In this document: one piece after another, positions 1-10,520 of the stretch
How positions within the stretch are numbered: position 1 is the first letter of the stretch
Layout of the letters: each line of letters opens with the position of its first letter
Source: Tillus elongatus
Taxonomy: Eukaryota > Arthropoda > Insecta > Coleoptera > Cleridae
DNA length: 64,000 nucleotides
Reading direction: 5' to 3'
NCBI GenBank assembly: GCA_964006375.1
Contig: OZ023262.1
Coordinates: forward strand, 52,960,917-53,024,916
Notes under the pieces: generated by a model
The model's database searches: none
What the model saw: only the letters and a program-made list of their open reading frames with translations
Told to the model about the DNA's origin: nothing
Translations under genes and position numbers: made by a program

Positions 1-410
1 AAAAAAATCCTTTGGTTGATGCATTGAGGGTGATTGTATGCATGCAGGAGAAGAACCCCCAGGAGGAAGAGGGTTTCTGCTCCTCACCCAAAAATTCGGG
101 GGGTTCTCCTTCCCCTTGTGCATGCATACAACTACCTTCAAAGCATAAAGCACAAGAAAAATTTCTTGTGAGCAACCCCCAAGAAGGTTGCTGGACCTGG
201 GCGAATATGGGGTAGACAGGGTTTAAAGGAGGTATTGCTGTAAAGTGTGAAAAACGCATGTTTTCAAAGTCCCTTAATTTTCTTGGGGGTTGTTTGCCAG
301 AAAATTTGTCTTGTGCCCGAGGAAGGTTCTAAGCATGTTGCTGGAAAAAAATATCTAAAACCCTCATGCAGTCAACTGCAAATTTACCGAAATTACATTC
401 TACTTCGTCG
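1..410. other. Outer subterminal region of copy A, no gene seen
   Basis: Relatively GC-rich block with short internal repeats around CATGCATACAA and AACCCCCAAGAA. It is mirrored at 22664-23074. Short open frames on both strands occur in both mirror copies but have no recognisable domain, and their reading is a by-product of the duplicate sequence. I take it as non-coding 3' sequence of the transposon. Confidence 0.5.
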
Positions 411-800
411 CCTATAATGTCTTTTTCAGATAATGTAGAATACAGAGCTAAATTAAATAGGTTCACTTGCATTTTCATTTCTTTTTTATTTTTATATTAC
501 ATTTATAAGCACAATATGCGTATAATTAAGGGAACCCTTAATTAACATTGCAGCAACACAAACTTGAAAAGTGGAGAAATTATTTACAGTATGTTAACAG
601 TTATAAACTTGATTTCATCATGTTACAGTAGTATTCTGATAATAAAAAATTATATCTAACTGTATGCACACAACAGCTGGTGTGTTACGAGATGTGATGA
701 AACGCCAAACTGACTGTACCACAGCATTAGCATAATATTATTATGCTGCCACATTATCATATCTCTCTAGTAATGGTATCATGTCAAAAACCTACACTAG
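411..800 (+). repeat. Internal inverted-repeat unit, outer copy, left arm
   Basis: Starts TTACATTCTACTTCGTCGCC and continues through CTTTTTCAGATAATGTAGAA, TAATTAAGGGAACCC and CTGTATGCACACAA. The same run of motifs, diverged by roughly a quarter to a third by eye, is found in opposite orientation at about 6175-6726. The pair encloses transposase exons 3 and 4. It could be a pair of MITEs or subterminal repeats of the transposon. Confidence 0.65.
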
Positions 801-2370
801 AGGCTAAATTTCCAATTTCTTCTTTGTTTATGGTGTCTGTTTCTACTGTCTTAAATTTCCAATTTGATATTGACAATAAATAACACTACCACACAATGAC
901 AAATGACAGCTGAGCTTCAGCACAGACGCAGTCTAACAAAGTTGTCGGATAGAGTAAATTATGATCGGAGGGATACCTAAGTTAAAAATCATGAGAAATG
1001 GGTAATTCGAAATTTGCAGGTATTAAATACAGTATTTTTTAACTGACTGATAAAATTAAATTTTATAAAATGTTTTCTTTATTATCAGAAGTTGTAAAAA
1101 TTTCATATGTTTATACATGAAAGGTTTAACTACTCGGGCAACCCCGGTCAGCAACATCTTGACATCTGGCAATAATTGTAACTTCCATTGTTTAGATTTT
1201 ATCTACAATTTATTTAAAAAGCATAACAGTACAGGTAGCTGTATTGCTCTGCCTTTGTCCAACATTGCAGATATTGCATTACAGAATTTGAAGTGATGTC
1301 GAGGATTATTTTATTATTAATTTCGAATAACTTCATTTTTCTTTGATCAAAAGACTTGAAAATTGGTACACAACCACATCTCTGTATGTTCTTTTAAGTT
1401 GTAAATTTTCGTTCGAATCACTTAAACAATTTGAAAGCTATTGCGTTTAAAAAAATATATTTAATTTTTTGTTAGGAAAAACTATGCGTTAAGATCTGAT
1501 GAACGAACTCATCCAAACCATTAGCAAAATAAGCGTAATTCCAAAATTTTCTCCAAATCAGTGAAATATTTTTTGGGTTATTGGTTGGATAAATTGTTGG
1601 ATGAATATATTGAATAAAGTTGTATATTCAAAAGGTTGGATAAATAATAATAGTTTTTATTTCAACAACAGAAGAAAATACAACATAAGGTACATTGTAC
1701 TGTTTACAAATTAATGTTAACATTCCTTGTCTTTTTTAAAGAAATAGAGATTAATTTCATTGATTGCTGTTGCCCTTACTTCGTGAAACTGGTCCATACT
1801 TCATACAGACTTGGAGACTACTTCTCTGGCTTCACTGTTGGTTTTCGTTTTTGTATGTGAAGGACGTAGCCAGCGCGTAAGCTAACTGGAGCAAGTGGCC
1901 CTTCTGAATTCTACATGTTCTTCAACGTCTCTGTTACTGGTTTTGCTGCTTGATAGTATCCTCAGACAGAAAAAATTTGAATTAATACGAAATCATGACA
2001 ATTACAAATAAAGATCTGTTGCTATTTTATGATGTTATAATCAAAAAAATCTTTTAAAGTGAAAATAAAATAAAACAAATATGACGGATGACGCCTTTAA
2101 AATGTCTACGTGATGTATATCAATATTTAACATAAAGATAGAAGAAACCTATAACAGTAATAACTATAATAACAATTACAACAATAAAATAACTAAACAA
2201 ACACATTAATAAAGCAGACTATACAATGAAAATATCGACACACATCATGTCTTATAACAACTTTTTGGAAAAAATAGTTAGATTTATGTTGTCTGATTTA
2301 TTTAATTAGGAAGAAGAATATCTCAGAAATCCTAAATATTGTCGTGTATATGCTTTTTTACTTCTAAAGC
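801..2370. other. 3' flanking part of transposon arm, no gene recognised
   Basis: AT-rich sequence mirrored at about 20690-22290. It contains short direct motifs such as TTGGATAAATTGTTGGATGA near 1585-1605. No open frame of note and no recognisable domain on either strand. Confidence 0.5.
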
Positions 2371-2610
2371 TTAAAACAAGTCTAGTTTACACTTGTTATG
2401 ACAAAAATGTTGTGGTTTTATGCCGTTATTTACTGTGGGTCTATGTTGGGTATCAATAATATGTTTTGCAAATGTAGATTTGTCAGCATGGTTATTTCTA
2501 AATGCAAAAATATGTTCTTTGTATCGGGTGTTAAAATTTCTAGAAGTTTGATCGATGTAGATTGCGTTACGTGTGCATTTCACAAATTTTGAATACCTAT
2601 ACAAATACAA
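2371..2610 (-). pseudogene. Penelope-type GIY-YIG endonuclease remnant, left arm
   Basis: The 79-residue frame has IYIDQTSRNFNTRYKEHI, then STFAKHIIDTQH. This is the C-terminal half of the GIY-YIG endonuclease that ends Penelope-like reverse transcriptases (usual form YIGQT, R-x-x-EH, FAxH). The reverse transcriptase part is absent, so this is a short orphan fragment. Its mirror copy is at 20448-20687, so it was in the transposon before the palindrome formed. Confidence 0.75.
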
Positions 2611-2659
2611 AAGTAGCTTTTAAATCTTATAACATGACGCTTGATTTATTAGATTATTT

Positions 2660-3062
2660 CAAATAATTGATTGGAAGTATTATCACAGATGATGGTAAGT
2701 GTAGGAAAGGTCTGAAGAGGATCGCGATGGCAAAACAAGCATTCAATAACCAAAGTACTGTTCTCACTAATAAATATTTTAACCTGTACATGAGGAACAA
2801 ATGCAAGTCGTACGTGTATGGAGTATGGTAATGTATGGGGCGGAAACTTGGGCTGTAGTTAAGCAGGATATGAAGAGAATATAAGCTTTTGAAATGTAGA
2901 CAAGAAAAATGTCAAAGACAGTGCAGGTTGATAGAAAGACGCTTCAAAGTGTGCTAGGAGAGGTGAAAGAATAAAGAGGCTTGCTCAAAGTAATCGAGAG
3001 GAAGCTAAAATTTATTGGTCATATTATAAGACATAATAACTTCCCGATAACATTATTTGAAG
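2660..3062 (+). pseudogene. LINE reverse-transcriptase C-terminal remnant, left arm
   Basis: The broken plus-strand frame reads SIITDDGKCRKGLKRIAMAK, then MYGAETWAV, RKTLQSVLGEVKE and FIGHIIRHN. These are the thumb and C-terminal landmarks (YLGSxIT.DG, LYGSETW, LKWIGHxxRH) of RTE/CR1-like LINEs. Several stops and missing bases make it non-functional. A short piece of the same family is at about 37640-37730. The mirror copy is at 19996-20398. Confidence 0.7.
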
Positions 3063-3092
3063 GACATACGAGTACTTGAAATGTACACTGAA

Positions 3093-5808
3093 TTATTGGC
3101 CCTTAAATAAGAGAAGTTTGTTATAAACAGCCCTTAAACTTCTACTTTTATCAAATAGATTTTTGTTATAATGATGTATTCTAATAGAAACATACATAGA
3201 TGATATTAGTTTAATTAGATGGCCATAATGGCAAGTCAAAAGATTTTGTTCTCGAAAGTGAACTTCAAGTTTTTTAAATATGCTGTTTTGGTTTCTTATA
3301 GTTTTTAATATTCGCATGTTTATTTCCTTTACATTTATAATCACCGCAGATTCATTTAAGTATGTTTGAAGAACTTTTTCTGCAATAGTGCAAATAGATA
3401 TTACATCGTAAGATGGGTATGTGAGGAGTTGACCTTTGTCTTTCTGATCTATAAACGATGTTAATAACGCAGACCTCTCCCCAACAAGTTCACCCGCGCA
3501 TTCTTCGCATCTCAGAGCTTTTGTTATTTTCCTTACTACATAGCCAGATATATATGTCACGACTTCTTTCTTAAACTCTGATATATTGATATCTAATATT
3601 TGAAGAACTGTGTCGTCATCAAAATTATCTATTTGACTCATGTCTTCATCTGGTTCTTCAGATATTCGTTCTCGCCCACAAGTTTTATTTATTACCTCAA
3701 TGGGTGACAGAATAGGAATTGCTTCCAAAGGGATACAATTTCCTTTAAATGAATCTTTTAATTCAAGATGCACCATCATCCTTTTATATGCACTTTTAAA
3801 TTGCTTTGCTGATGGGTTATTGTTATAGCCTCCCATGGATCTAATTTGCCCAAAAAAAGCTCAATATGATCCTGACTGATTTTGTAAGTGGGAAAATACA
3901 GCAAAAAATTATTGTCGGCAATTAAAATTTTATTAACAAATTGCAAACTTTGTATGCAAAATAAAAAGCCAATTATACCCATTTTTCTACCACTCTCACA
4001 CAGAAGCGGTCCATCAATTATCCTAAGTGACGTTAAATATTGTGATAGCTCTCTTAAAAATACATTAATGTTTTCAAAATTTTCTGCATTTATTGCTTTC
4101 TTAAAATCTGAATTGTTTAAATTTCTAGAATTAAGAATGTCAAATAAATTGTTTATAAGTCGGATAAATTTCACAGTTCCCTCACATTCTTTGAACTCCT
4201 CAAGATGTAAAACTTCATTGCAATATTCCAAAGAATGTGCCACTGAGTGGCTAAAAAGTTGTGTGGCTAATTTAACCTTCATTTTTTGGTTTGTATAAAA
4301 TATATGCGATTTTCTTAATTTATTTGCTAAATGAACGCCCTCCTGATCCTGTAACTCATTTAATTTTACTAAATAATCCCACTTTATATTTTCCCCATTC
4401 TCATCAATTATTAATTTTTTATCGCCTAATGTGTTTCTTATCAGTTTGATCATATGACATGGATCAAAAAAGACTGCAATTTTCCTACCTGAACTAGGAT
4501 CAACAAACGTAGAGTTAATGTTCCTCCAATTCAAATCGCAGCCAAGTTCTTTTGCTAACGTTAGATTATTTGTTGCCCCATCAAAAGTTATTGAGACCAC
4601 GTATATGCCCGACTCATTTAGTAGCGTTAAACACTGTAATACCAAATTTTGTTTTTGTGTACCCCTTAAAGAGTCGATTAAAAAATATCCAAGAGGAAGC
4701 TTCCATGATTGATTAATGCTAACAAGCATAAAAACAAGAGCTTCTTTGGCTACAGGGTTACAATCGGTCTCAAGATTTGTACCAAAATCTACAAACCCAT
4801 AATATTTTACCCCATCCCATTCTATATGTTGGCGAATTACCATCTCATCTATGACTAAAGAACATATAAGTTTTCCATCTGTGCTTTCTGATTTTGACTT
4901 TAATAAGTTGAACACCTCTGACGTAAAACCAGCTTCCCCATTAACGCTTTGATACCATCTAGGTATAGTTTTTGGATGAGGAAGAGCCGAGTTAAATGTG
5001 TTTCTGACAAAACTGTAAGCTTTGGGAGAGTAATAATGCAGCGTAAGAGAAAAAGCTTTAAGTTGATTTTCATACTTATGTTTACGACCTAATTGTCTTT
5101 GTAAAAATTCTTCATTAGGTCCTATTTGCATTAATGTTTCTAATGTTTCGTCGGTTACTTTACCTTTTAGTTGTTTGATTATATTCGCAAGGGTTGCTGT
5201 TCTCTTCTTATAATGATGAACACTACTGCTGAGCCGTTTAATTTTTTTTCGTGCATCGAATAACTGCTTCTTCAGTTTACGTTTGCGCGGTGTAACAACC
5301 TATAAAAAATGTTCAATGATAAACCATTTATTTTCTCAAGTAAAATGAATATATAAACAAAATTTCCAACAACACATTTTGGTTAATAGTGGTTGAGATA
5401 AATTGCAAAACAGTTGTTTCTAACTTATTTAATCATGGACTATACAAACTTAAACACCACATAAAATGTGATGGAATAACATAGGTATTAGGTTTTTTTA
5501 AATTATACTGATTTCATAAACGGCAAAAACTGAATTTAACTCACCATGTCCTTCACAGTGGGAGGCATTGAAGGTGTTTTCATTTCAGCAAATCCTAAAC
5601 TACTAAACGATCTTTGCGGTACCTCTACAACAGTTTTCTCTTCATAAAAACCAGCACTTGTTGATGGCCGAGAATAATCCATTACAGGTACATTGCTACC
5701 AGACCAAGTACTAGTTGACGGGTCAGCTGCAAATGGCACATTGATAGCAGTTATATCAGTCATTGGCTCCTCGCCAAAAACGACTTGTGTTGATGGCTTG
5801 TTTGTTAC
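3093..5808 (-). pseudogene. P-like transposase copy A, exons 3 and 4, frameshifted
   Basis: Exon 3 is 5545-5808 (264 bp) and exon 4 is 3093-5299 (2,207 bp), joined by GT-AG signals. Exon 4 encodes a basic coiled-coil stretch, then the RNase H-like catalytic core with LVIDEM (first Asp) and TFDGATNN (second Asp). It also has the C-terminal DHIEL block (Glu) and MGGYNNNP. Relative to the right copy it lacks one base in a T8 run (A7 at 3852-3858), inside ELFFG. The frame therefore breaks right at the third catalytic block and splits into two reading frames, 3776-5131 and 3093-3836. Apart from this the copy keeps the conserved Gly residues that the right copy has lost. Not functional as one protein unless the shift is a sequencing error. 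Confidence 0.88.
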
Positions 5809-6174
5809 CTGCATAAATAAATTTGAAACGAATACCATTAATGTAAATTTGCAGGGCTAATTAAATTACGATAAATATCATAACAATATATTACGTGAAT
5901 GTAATTAGTAGCATAGTTACTAGAGATGAGTGATATATAGCTACCGGTGATTTAATCGCTTCTATTAAAAGATCGCTGTTAGCAGCTGTTATTAAAACAC
6001 AAAACAACAGCGATTGTGAAAACCGAGATTTACACAAATCATTAGAGTAATTATTTCTATGAAATTCACCTTATACTAAAAACTCCATGACAAACAGCAA
6101 TTGCTGTATTCATAATACACGCAATCGCAGTTTGTGCGAGCGAGTAGAAGTATCTATATACTTTCCTTCTCGCC

Positions 6175-6588
6175 CGTATTAGAATACAACATTTCTCCTT
6201 TTCTTATAGGTAGAAAACGAAAAACTCATGATACAAATAACGCGAGATATGATAATGAGACTATCTATTTTTAGAACCGTCACGCGCATGGCGTCATGTG
6301 GTGAGTCCAATGCAATAATAATATGCTGTCGTACAGTGGAGTTTGACGTTTCATCACAACCCCTTATCAAATTAGGTATTTTACTGATATTTGCGTGCAT
6401 ACAGTTGGAAGTAATTTTTTAAGATCAGAATACTATACTATGATTATGTGACATGATGATCAAATCAAGTTTATGAATGTTAACGCCCCCTGTAAATGTC
6501 TACGAACGTCTTCTCTACTTTTTAAGTTTGTGTATCACCAATGCTAATTCAGGGCTCCCCTTAATTATTATACTTCACTTGTGCATAT

Positions 6589-6643
<55 letters not shown>

Positions 6644-6726
6644 ATATAAAAATGAAAAAGATTAAATTATGTGCTGCGTTCTATATTATCTGAAAAAGAC
6701 AATATAGGCGACGAAGTGGAATGTAA
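6175..6726 (-). repeat. Internal inverted-repeat unit, inner copy, left arm
   Basis: On the minus strand it reads ACATTCCACTTCGTCGCC, then TCTTTTTCAGATAATATAGA, an (AT)n tract, TAATTAAGGGGAGCCC and AACTGTATGCACGCAA. It pairs with 411-800. It lies in the intron between transposase exons 2 and 3. Confidence 0.65.
6591..6640. repeat. (AT)n microsatellite, left arm intron 2
   Basis: About 25 AT units inside the inner inverted-repeat unit. The matching tract in the right arm is where the BEL element inserted. Confidence 0.97.
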
Positions 6727-7263
6727 CTTCAACCACATTAAACTGACGTATAGAAACTTTTTGATTGCGAATGACTTTGTGTTAAGTGTGTAGTTGGCCT
6801 TCTATAACGTTACTCACCATGTGATGTCATAGGAGGGGACGGGGCATATGCGCAATATCATATATCTTGTAAGTCATTATATCATGGAAAAACCTGCTGA
6901 ATCTAAAATTAAAGCAGCACCGACTGTAGCATATATATGCCTTCCAACTTTTTCATTATATTAAAATAAAAATAATATGTAGATTTCTCTCATCGTATAT
7001 TCTTGTAATATGCTAATTTTATAGAACTTCTATTAATAGTAAAAATCTGAGTACTTTTAAAATTAATATAATTTAAAAGCTATCTGAAGATCATATTGTG
7101 GTTTCAATTAAGCGGTTAACACTAACACCTTGTAAGTGTTTAATAGCATACGCACATGCAGCATTGTAAATGGCTAAACCACAATCGCAGTAGCTGTTTA
7201 AAGTCCCTGTTATTTAAAAATAGCCATCACTGATAGCAGTGCCATTGAAAAACCGCTGTTTGG

Positions 7264-7380
<117 letters not shown>

Positions 7381-7420
7381 TAATAGTTACATAAATTAAT
7401 AACCTTGATTCAGTACTTAC

Positions 7421-8006
7421 CAATACAGGTATAGAACTTTTTTTTAAGTGTACTGCAAAATGTGATTTTTCTAAATCATAAGATTCCTCAGTAAAATGTA
7501 AATCGCACACATTTGAGTTCATAAAAATATCTTCATCGCTTAAATTTAATGCTCGTTTCCAAGCCTCGTATCTTTCACCAGCTTTGGGAAATCTGAAAAT
7601 AATATCTCGAATTATCTACTTTATCAGTGACTGAACCTCTAGAAAGATGCAGTAATAGATAAAACGAAACTATTCTACTTTTTTTCTGCTTCTACTGGAA
7701 CTACATAGGTAAATACATCTAATTCAAATAATAATTGCCAAACAAAATGCTTAATTTCATTACAAATATTCAATAAATAATGCATTATTAAGATTTTATT
7801 TCTTAAAAAAACACAATTGACATTAATAAATGCTAAAGCAATACAATGTGTAAATACGGACCTGTGAAAACCAATAAACATTTGGCGCCAAACAAGGAAA
7901 CAGAAGACATGTAAACAACTTACCGAAATAAATGCACAGTTGCTTTATCCTTTTCATAATTGGCACTTTTATTGTACATACAGTTCTTCACAATACACCT
8001 TGGCAT
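7421..8006 (-). pseudogene. P-like transposase copy A, exons 1 and 2 (THAP domain)
   Basis: Exon 1 is 7924-8006 (83 bp, starting at the ATG complementary to 8004-8006) and exon 2 is 7421-7592 (172 bp). Together they give a THAP zinc-binding DNA-binding domain of about 85 residues: C-x4-C near the N-terminus (CIVKNC), a FPK block, W-x-x-AL, and the C-x2-H of VCDLHF. Unlike exon 4 this part is intact. It differs from the right copy at a few residues (CDLHF for CNLHF, HFAVH for PFAVY). It belongs to the same gene as exons 3 and 4 at 3093-5808. Confidence 0.85.
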
Positions 8007-8240
8007 TTTTTAACTTTTACACTCTTAAAACACTGCTAAAAAACGGCAAAACACACAAGATAACCTCTAATCGCAAATCAACAAACACTTCAAATACTTG
8101 TTGACAGCTGACAATAACTTCATGAGCGGTTGGGGGAACGAATCAAAACAAAATACATTAGCGCGTTATTCAAAATTTTGTTTGTGATTGGACGGTGACA
8201 AGAGTGGGAAATCGACAGGCTGCAAACTCGGCTTTGTTCC

Positions 8241-8298
8241 CTCTAACATATACAACCTCTTTGGGTACGCCCAAAGAGGTTGTATATGTTAGAGGGAA
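8241..8298. repeat. Palindrome centre with 4-bp spacer TACG
   Basis: Twelve bases AACCTCTTTGGG (8254-8265) face CCCAAAGAGGTT (8270-8281) across TACG. Pairing continues outward without a break through the TIRs and subterminal regions. Such a short spacer makes this a hairpin- or cruciform-forming junction. Either one element inserted exactly at the tip of the other, or the duplicate arose by template switching or hairpin-mediated duplication. Confidence 0.92.
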
Positions 8299-8325
8299 CA
8301 AAGCCGAGTTTGCAGCCTGTCGATT
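8269..8325 (+). repeat. 5' terminal inverted repeat of P-like copy B
   Basis: Reading inward it has CCCAAAGAGGTTGTA, then TAGAGGGAACAAAG and GAGTTTGCAGCCTG. The mirror copy is at 8209-8265 in the left arm. Just inside lies a subterminal block CCCACTCCTGTCACCG (about 8327-8343), repeated near the other end of the element, which could be a transposase-binding site. Confidence 0.7.
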
Positions 8326-8529
8326 TCCCACTCCTGTCACCGTCCAATCACAAACAAAATTTTGAATAACGCGCTAATGTGTTTTGTTTTGATTCGTTCC
8401 CCCAACCGCTCTTGAAGTTATTGTCAGCTGTCAACAAGTATTTGAAGTGTTTGTTGATTTGCGATTAGAGGTTATCTTGTGTGTTTTGCCGTTTTTTTAG
8501 CAGTGTTTTAAGAGTGTAAAAGTTAAAAA

Positions 8530-9127
8530 ATGCCAAGGTGTATTGTGAAGAACTGTATGTACAATAAAAGTGCCAATTATGAAAAGGATAAAGCAACTGT
8601 GCATTTATTTCGGTAAGTTGTTTACATGTCTTCTGTTTCCTTGTTTGGCGCCAAATGTTTATTGGTTTTCACAGGTCCGTATTTACACATTGTATTGCTT
8701 TTGTTAAATCTTTAGCATTTATTATTGTCAATTGTGTTTTTTCAAGAAATAAAATCTTAATAATGCATTATTTATTGAATATTTGTAATGAAATTAGGCA
8801 TTTTGTTTGGCAATTATTATTTGAATTAGATGTATTTACCTATGTAGTTCCAGTAGAAGCAGAAAAAAAGTAGAATAGTTTTGTTTTATCTATTACTGCA
8901 TCTTTCTAGAGGTTCAGTCACTGATAAAGTAGATAATTTGAGATATTATTTTCAGATTTCCCAAAGCTGGTGAAAGATACGAGGCTTGGAAACGAGCATT
9001 AAATTTAAGCGATGAAGATATTTTTATGAACTCAAATGTGTGCAATTTACATTTTACCGAGGAATCTTATGATTTAGAAAAATCACCTTTTGCAGTATAC
9101 TTAAAAAAAAGTTCTATACCTGTATTG
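8530..9127 (+). CDS. P-like transposase copy B, exons 1 and 2 (THAP domain)
   Basis: Exon 1 is 8530-8612: ATG, 27 codons plus two bases, then GTAAGT. Exon 2 is 8956-9127: acceptor TTTTCAG, donor GTAAGT. The intron phase is 2 and the joined codon is Arg. Product residues 1-85 form a THAP domain (C2CH zinc finger that binds transposon ends): CIVKNC, the RFPKAGERY block, AWKRAL, VCNLHF and SSIPVL. The start is chosen because MPRC is the usual N-terminus of THAP proteins. The next exon is 8.1 kb away because a BEL element sits in the intron. Confidence 0.87.
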
Positions 9128-9167
9128 GTAAGTACTGAATCAAGGTTATTAATTTATGTAACTATTA

Positions 9168-9316
<149 letters not shown>

Positions 9317-9885
9317 CCAAACAGCGGTTTTTCAATGGCACTGATATCAGTGATGGCTATTTTTAAATAACAGGGACTTTAAACAGCTACTGCGATTGTG
9401 GTTTAGCCATTTACAATGCTGCATGTGCGTATGCTATTATTTTAAACACTTACAAGGTGTTAGTGTTAACCGCTTAATTGAAACCACAATATGATCTTCA
9501 GATAACTTTTAAATTATATATTAATTTTAAAACTACTCAGATTTTTACTATTAATAAAAGTTCTATAAAATTAGCATATTACAAGAATATACGATGAGAG
9601 AAATCTACATATTATTTTTATTTTAATATAATGAAAAAGTTGGAAGGCATATATATGCTACAGTTCGGTGCTGCTTTAATTCTAGATTCAGCAGGTTTTT
9701 CCATGATATAATGACTTACAAGATATATGATATTGCGCATATGCCCCGTCCCCTCCTATGACATCACATGGTGAGTAACGTTATAGAAGGCCAACTACAC
9801 ACTTAACACAAAGTCATTCGCAATCAAAAAGTTTCTATACGTCACTTTAATGTGGTTGAAGTTACATTCCATTCCATTTTTATAT

Positions 9886-9888
<3 letters not shown>

Positions 9889-9946
<58 letters not shown>
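9889..9946. repeat. (AT)n tract 5' of BEL insertion
   Basis: Left half of an AT tract split by the BEL element. Its last five bases, TATAT, recur directly after the element at 16412-16416. Confidence 0.95.
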
Positions 9947-9949
<3 letters not shown>

Positions 9950-10368
9950 AAATACCACGTGTATTTATTTTATAATGAATAACAAAAAAAAACAGAACAA
10001 ATAGGGCACTGACAATAAGCAAAGTTACCTACCTTTATTCTCCAATAATGCAGGAACATAAGCTTCGTTTTTCTGTATTCACACACAACACTTCTAGGGA
10101 CCTCGTGTCTCCCAAAGGACTTACAAACAAGTGGATATTGAGAGACCTCGTGTCTCTTCAAGGGGTTGAAAGCAATTCGCTTTCTCGAGACCTCTTGCCT
10201 CTTCAAGGACTCAAAAACAAGTGGCAGAGGGATGCAAGCTTCTCTCCCTTCTCTCATTCTTCTTCCCCCTCTCTGGTCTTCTGGCGGAAACCATTAGTAA
10301 CACTTACTCTATGTCAGTGTAGCGCGCGACATTTGAATTTAAAAGTGACAGAACAACGAGCATGAACA
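9947..10368 (-). repeat. BEL/Pao 3' LTR
   Basis: 422 bp, TGTAAATACC to ATGAACA on the plus strand. It contains three related units of about 45 bp (starting near 10097, 10141 and 10187) built on GAGACCTCGTGTCTC with a CAAGGAC tail. This is a repeated block such as LTR enhancers often carry. Short frames inside it also occur in the other LTR and are not genes. Confidence 0.95.
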
Positions 10369-10383
10369 TTCCGCCCACCAAAA
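10369..10383 (-). other. BEL/Pao polypurine tract
   Basis: On the minus strand GGTGGGCGGAA lies directly upstream of the 3' LTR start (TGTTCATG), where plus-strand DNA synthesis would be primed. Confidence 0.75.
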
Positions 10384-10520
10384 TAAGGATTTATTTTCAC
10401 AATTATATTGTTTCTCAAATAAACAAACAAAACAAAAATTTACAATAAGCACAAAAAACAAAAAACTGAAGCTATTGGATTTATAATTAACTGTACAAAA
10501 AAAATTTCAAGGCAGACGTA

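Noticed and set aside
12..215. Small frames in the outer arm (12-215, 22816-23134)
   Set aside because: Occur in mirrored non-coding sequence with internal repeats; no domain, and different frames open in the two copies.
3888..4298. 136-codon plus-strand frame opposite the transposase, and its mirror at 18759-19103
   Set aside because: Antisense shadow of exon 4; it shortens in the other arm and has no recognisable domain.
10048..10365. 105-codon plus-strand frame in the LTR, and its twin at 16091-16408
   Set aside because: Present only because the LTR is duplicated; no domain, and opposite to the direction of the element.
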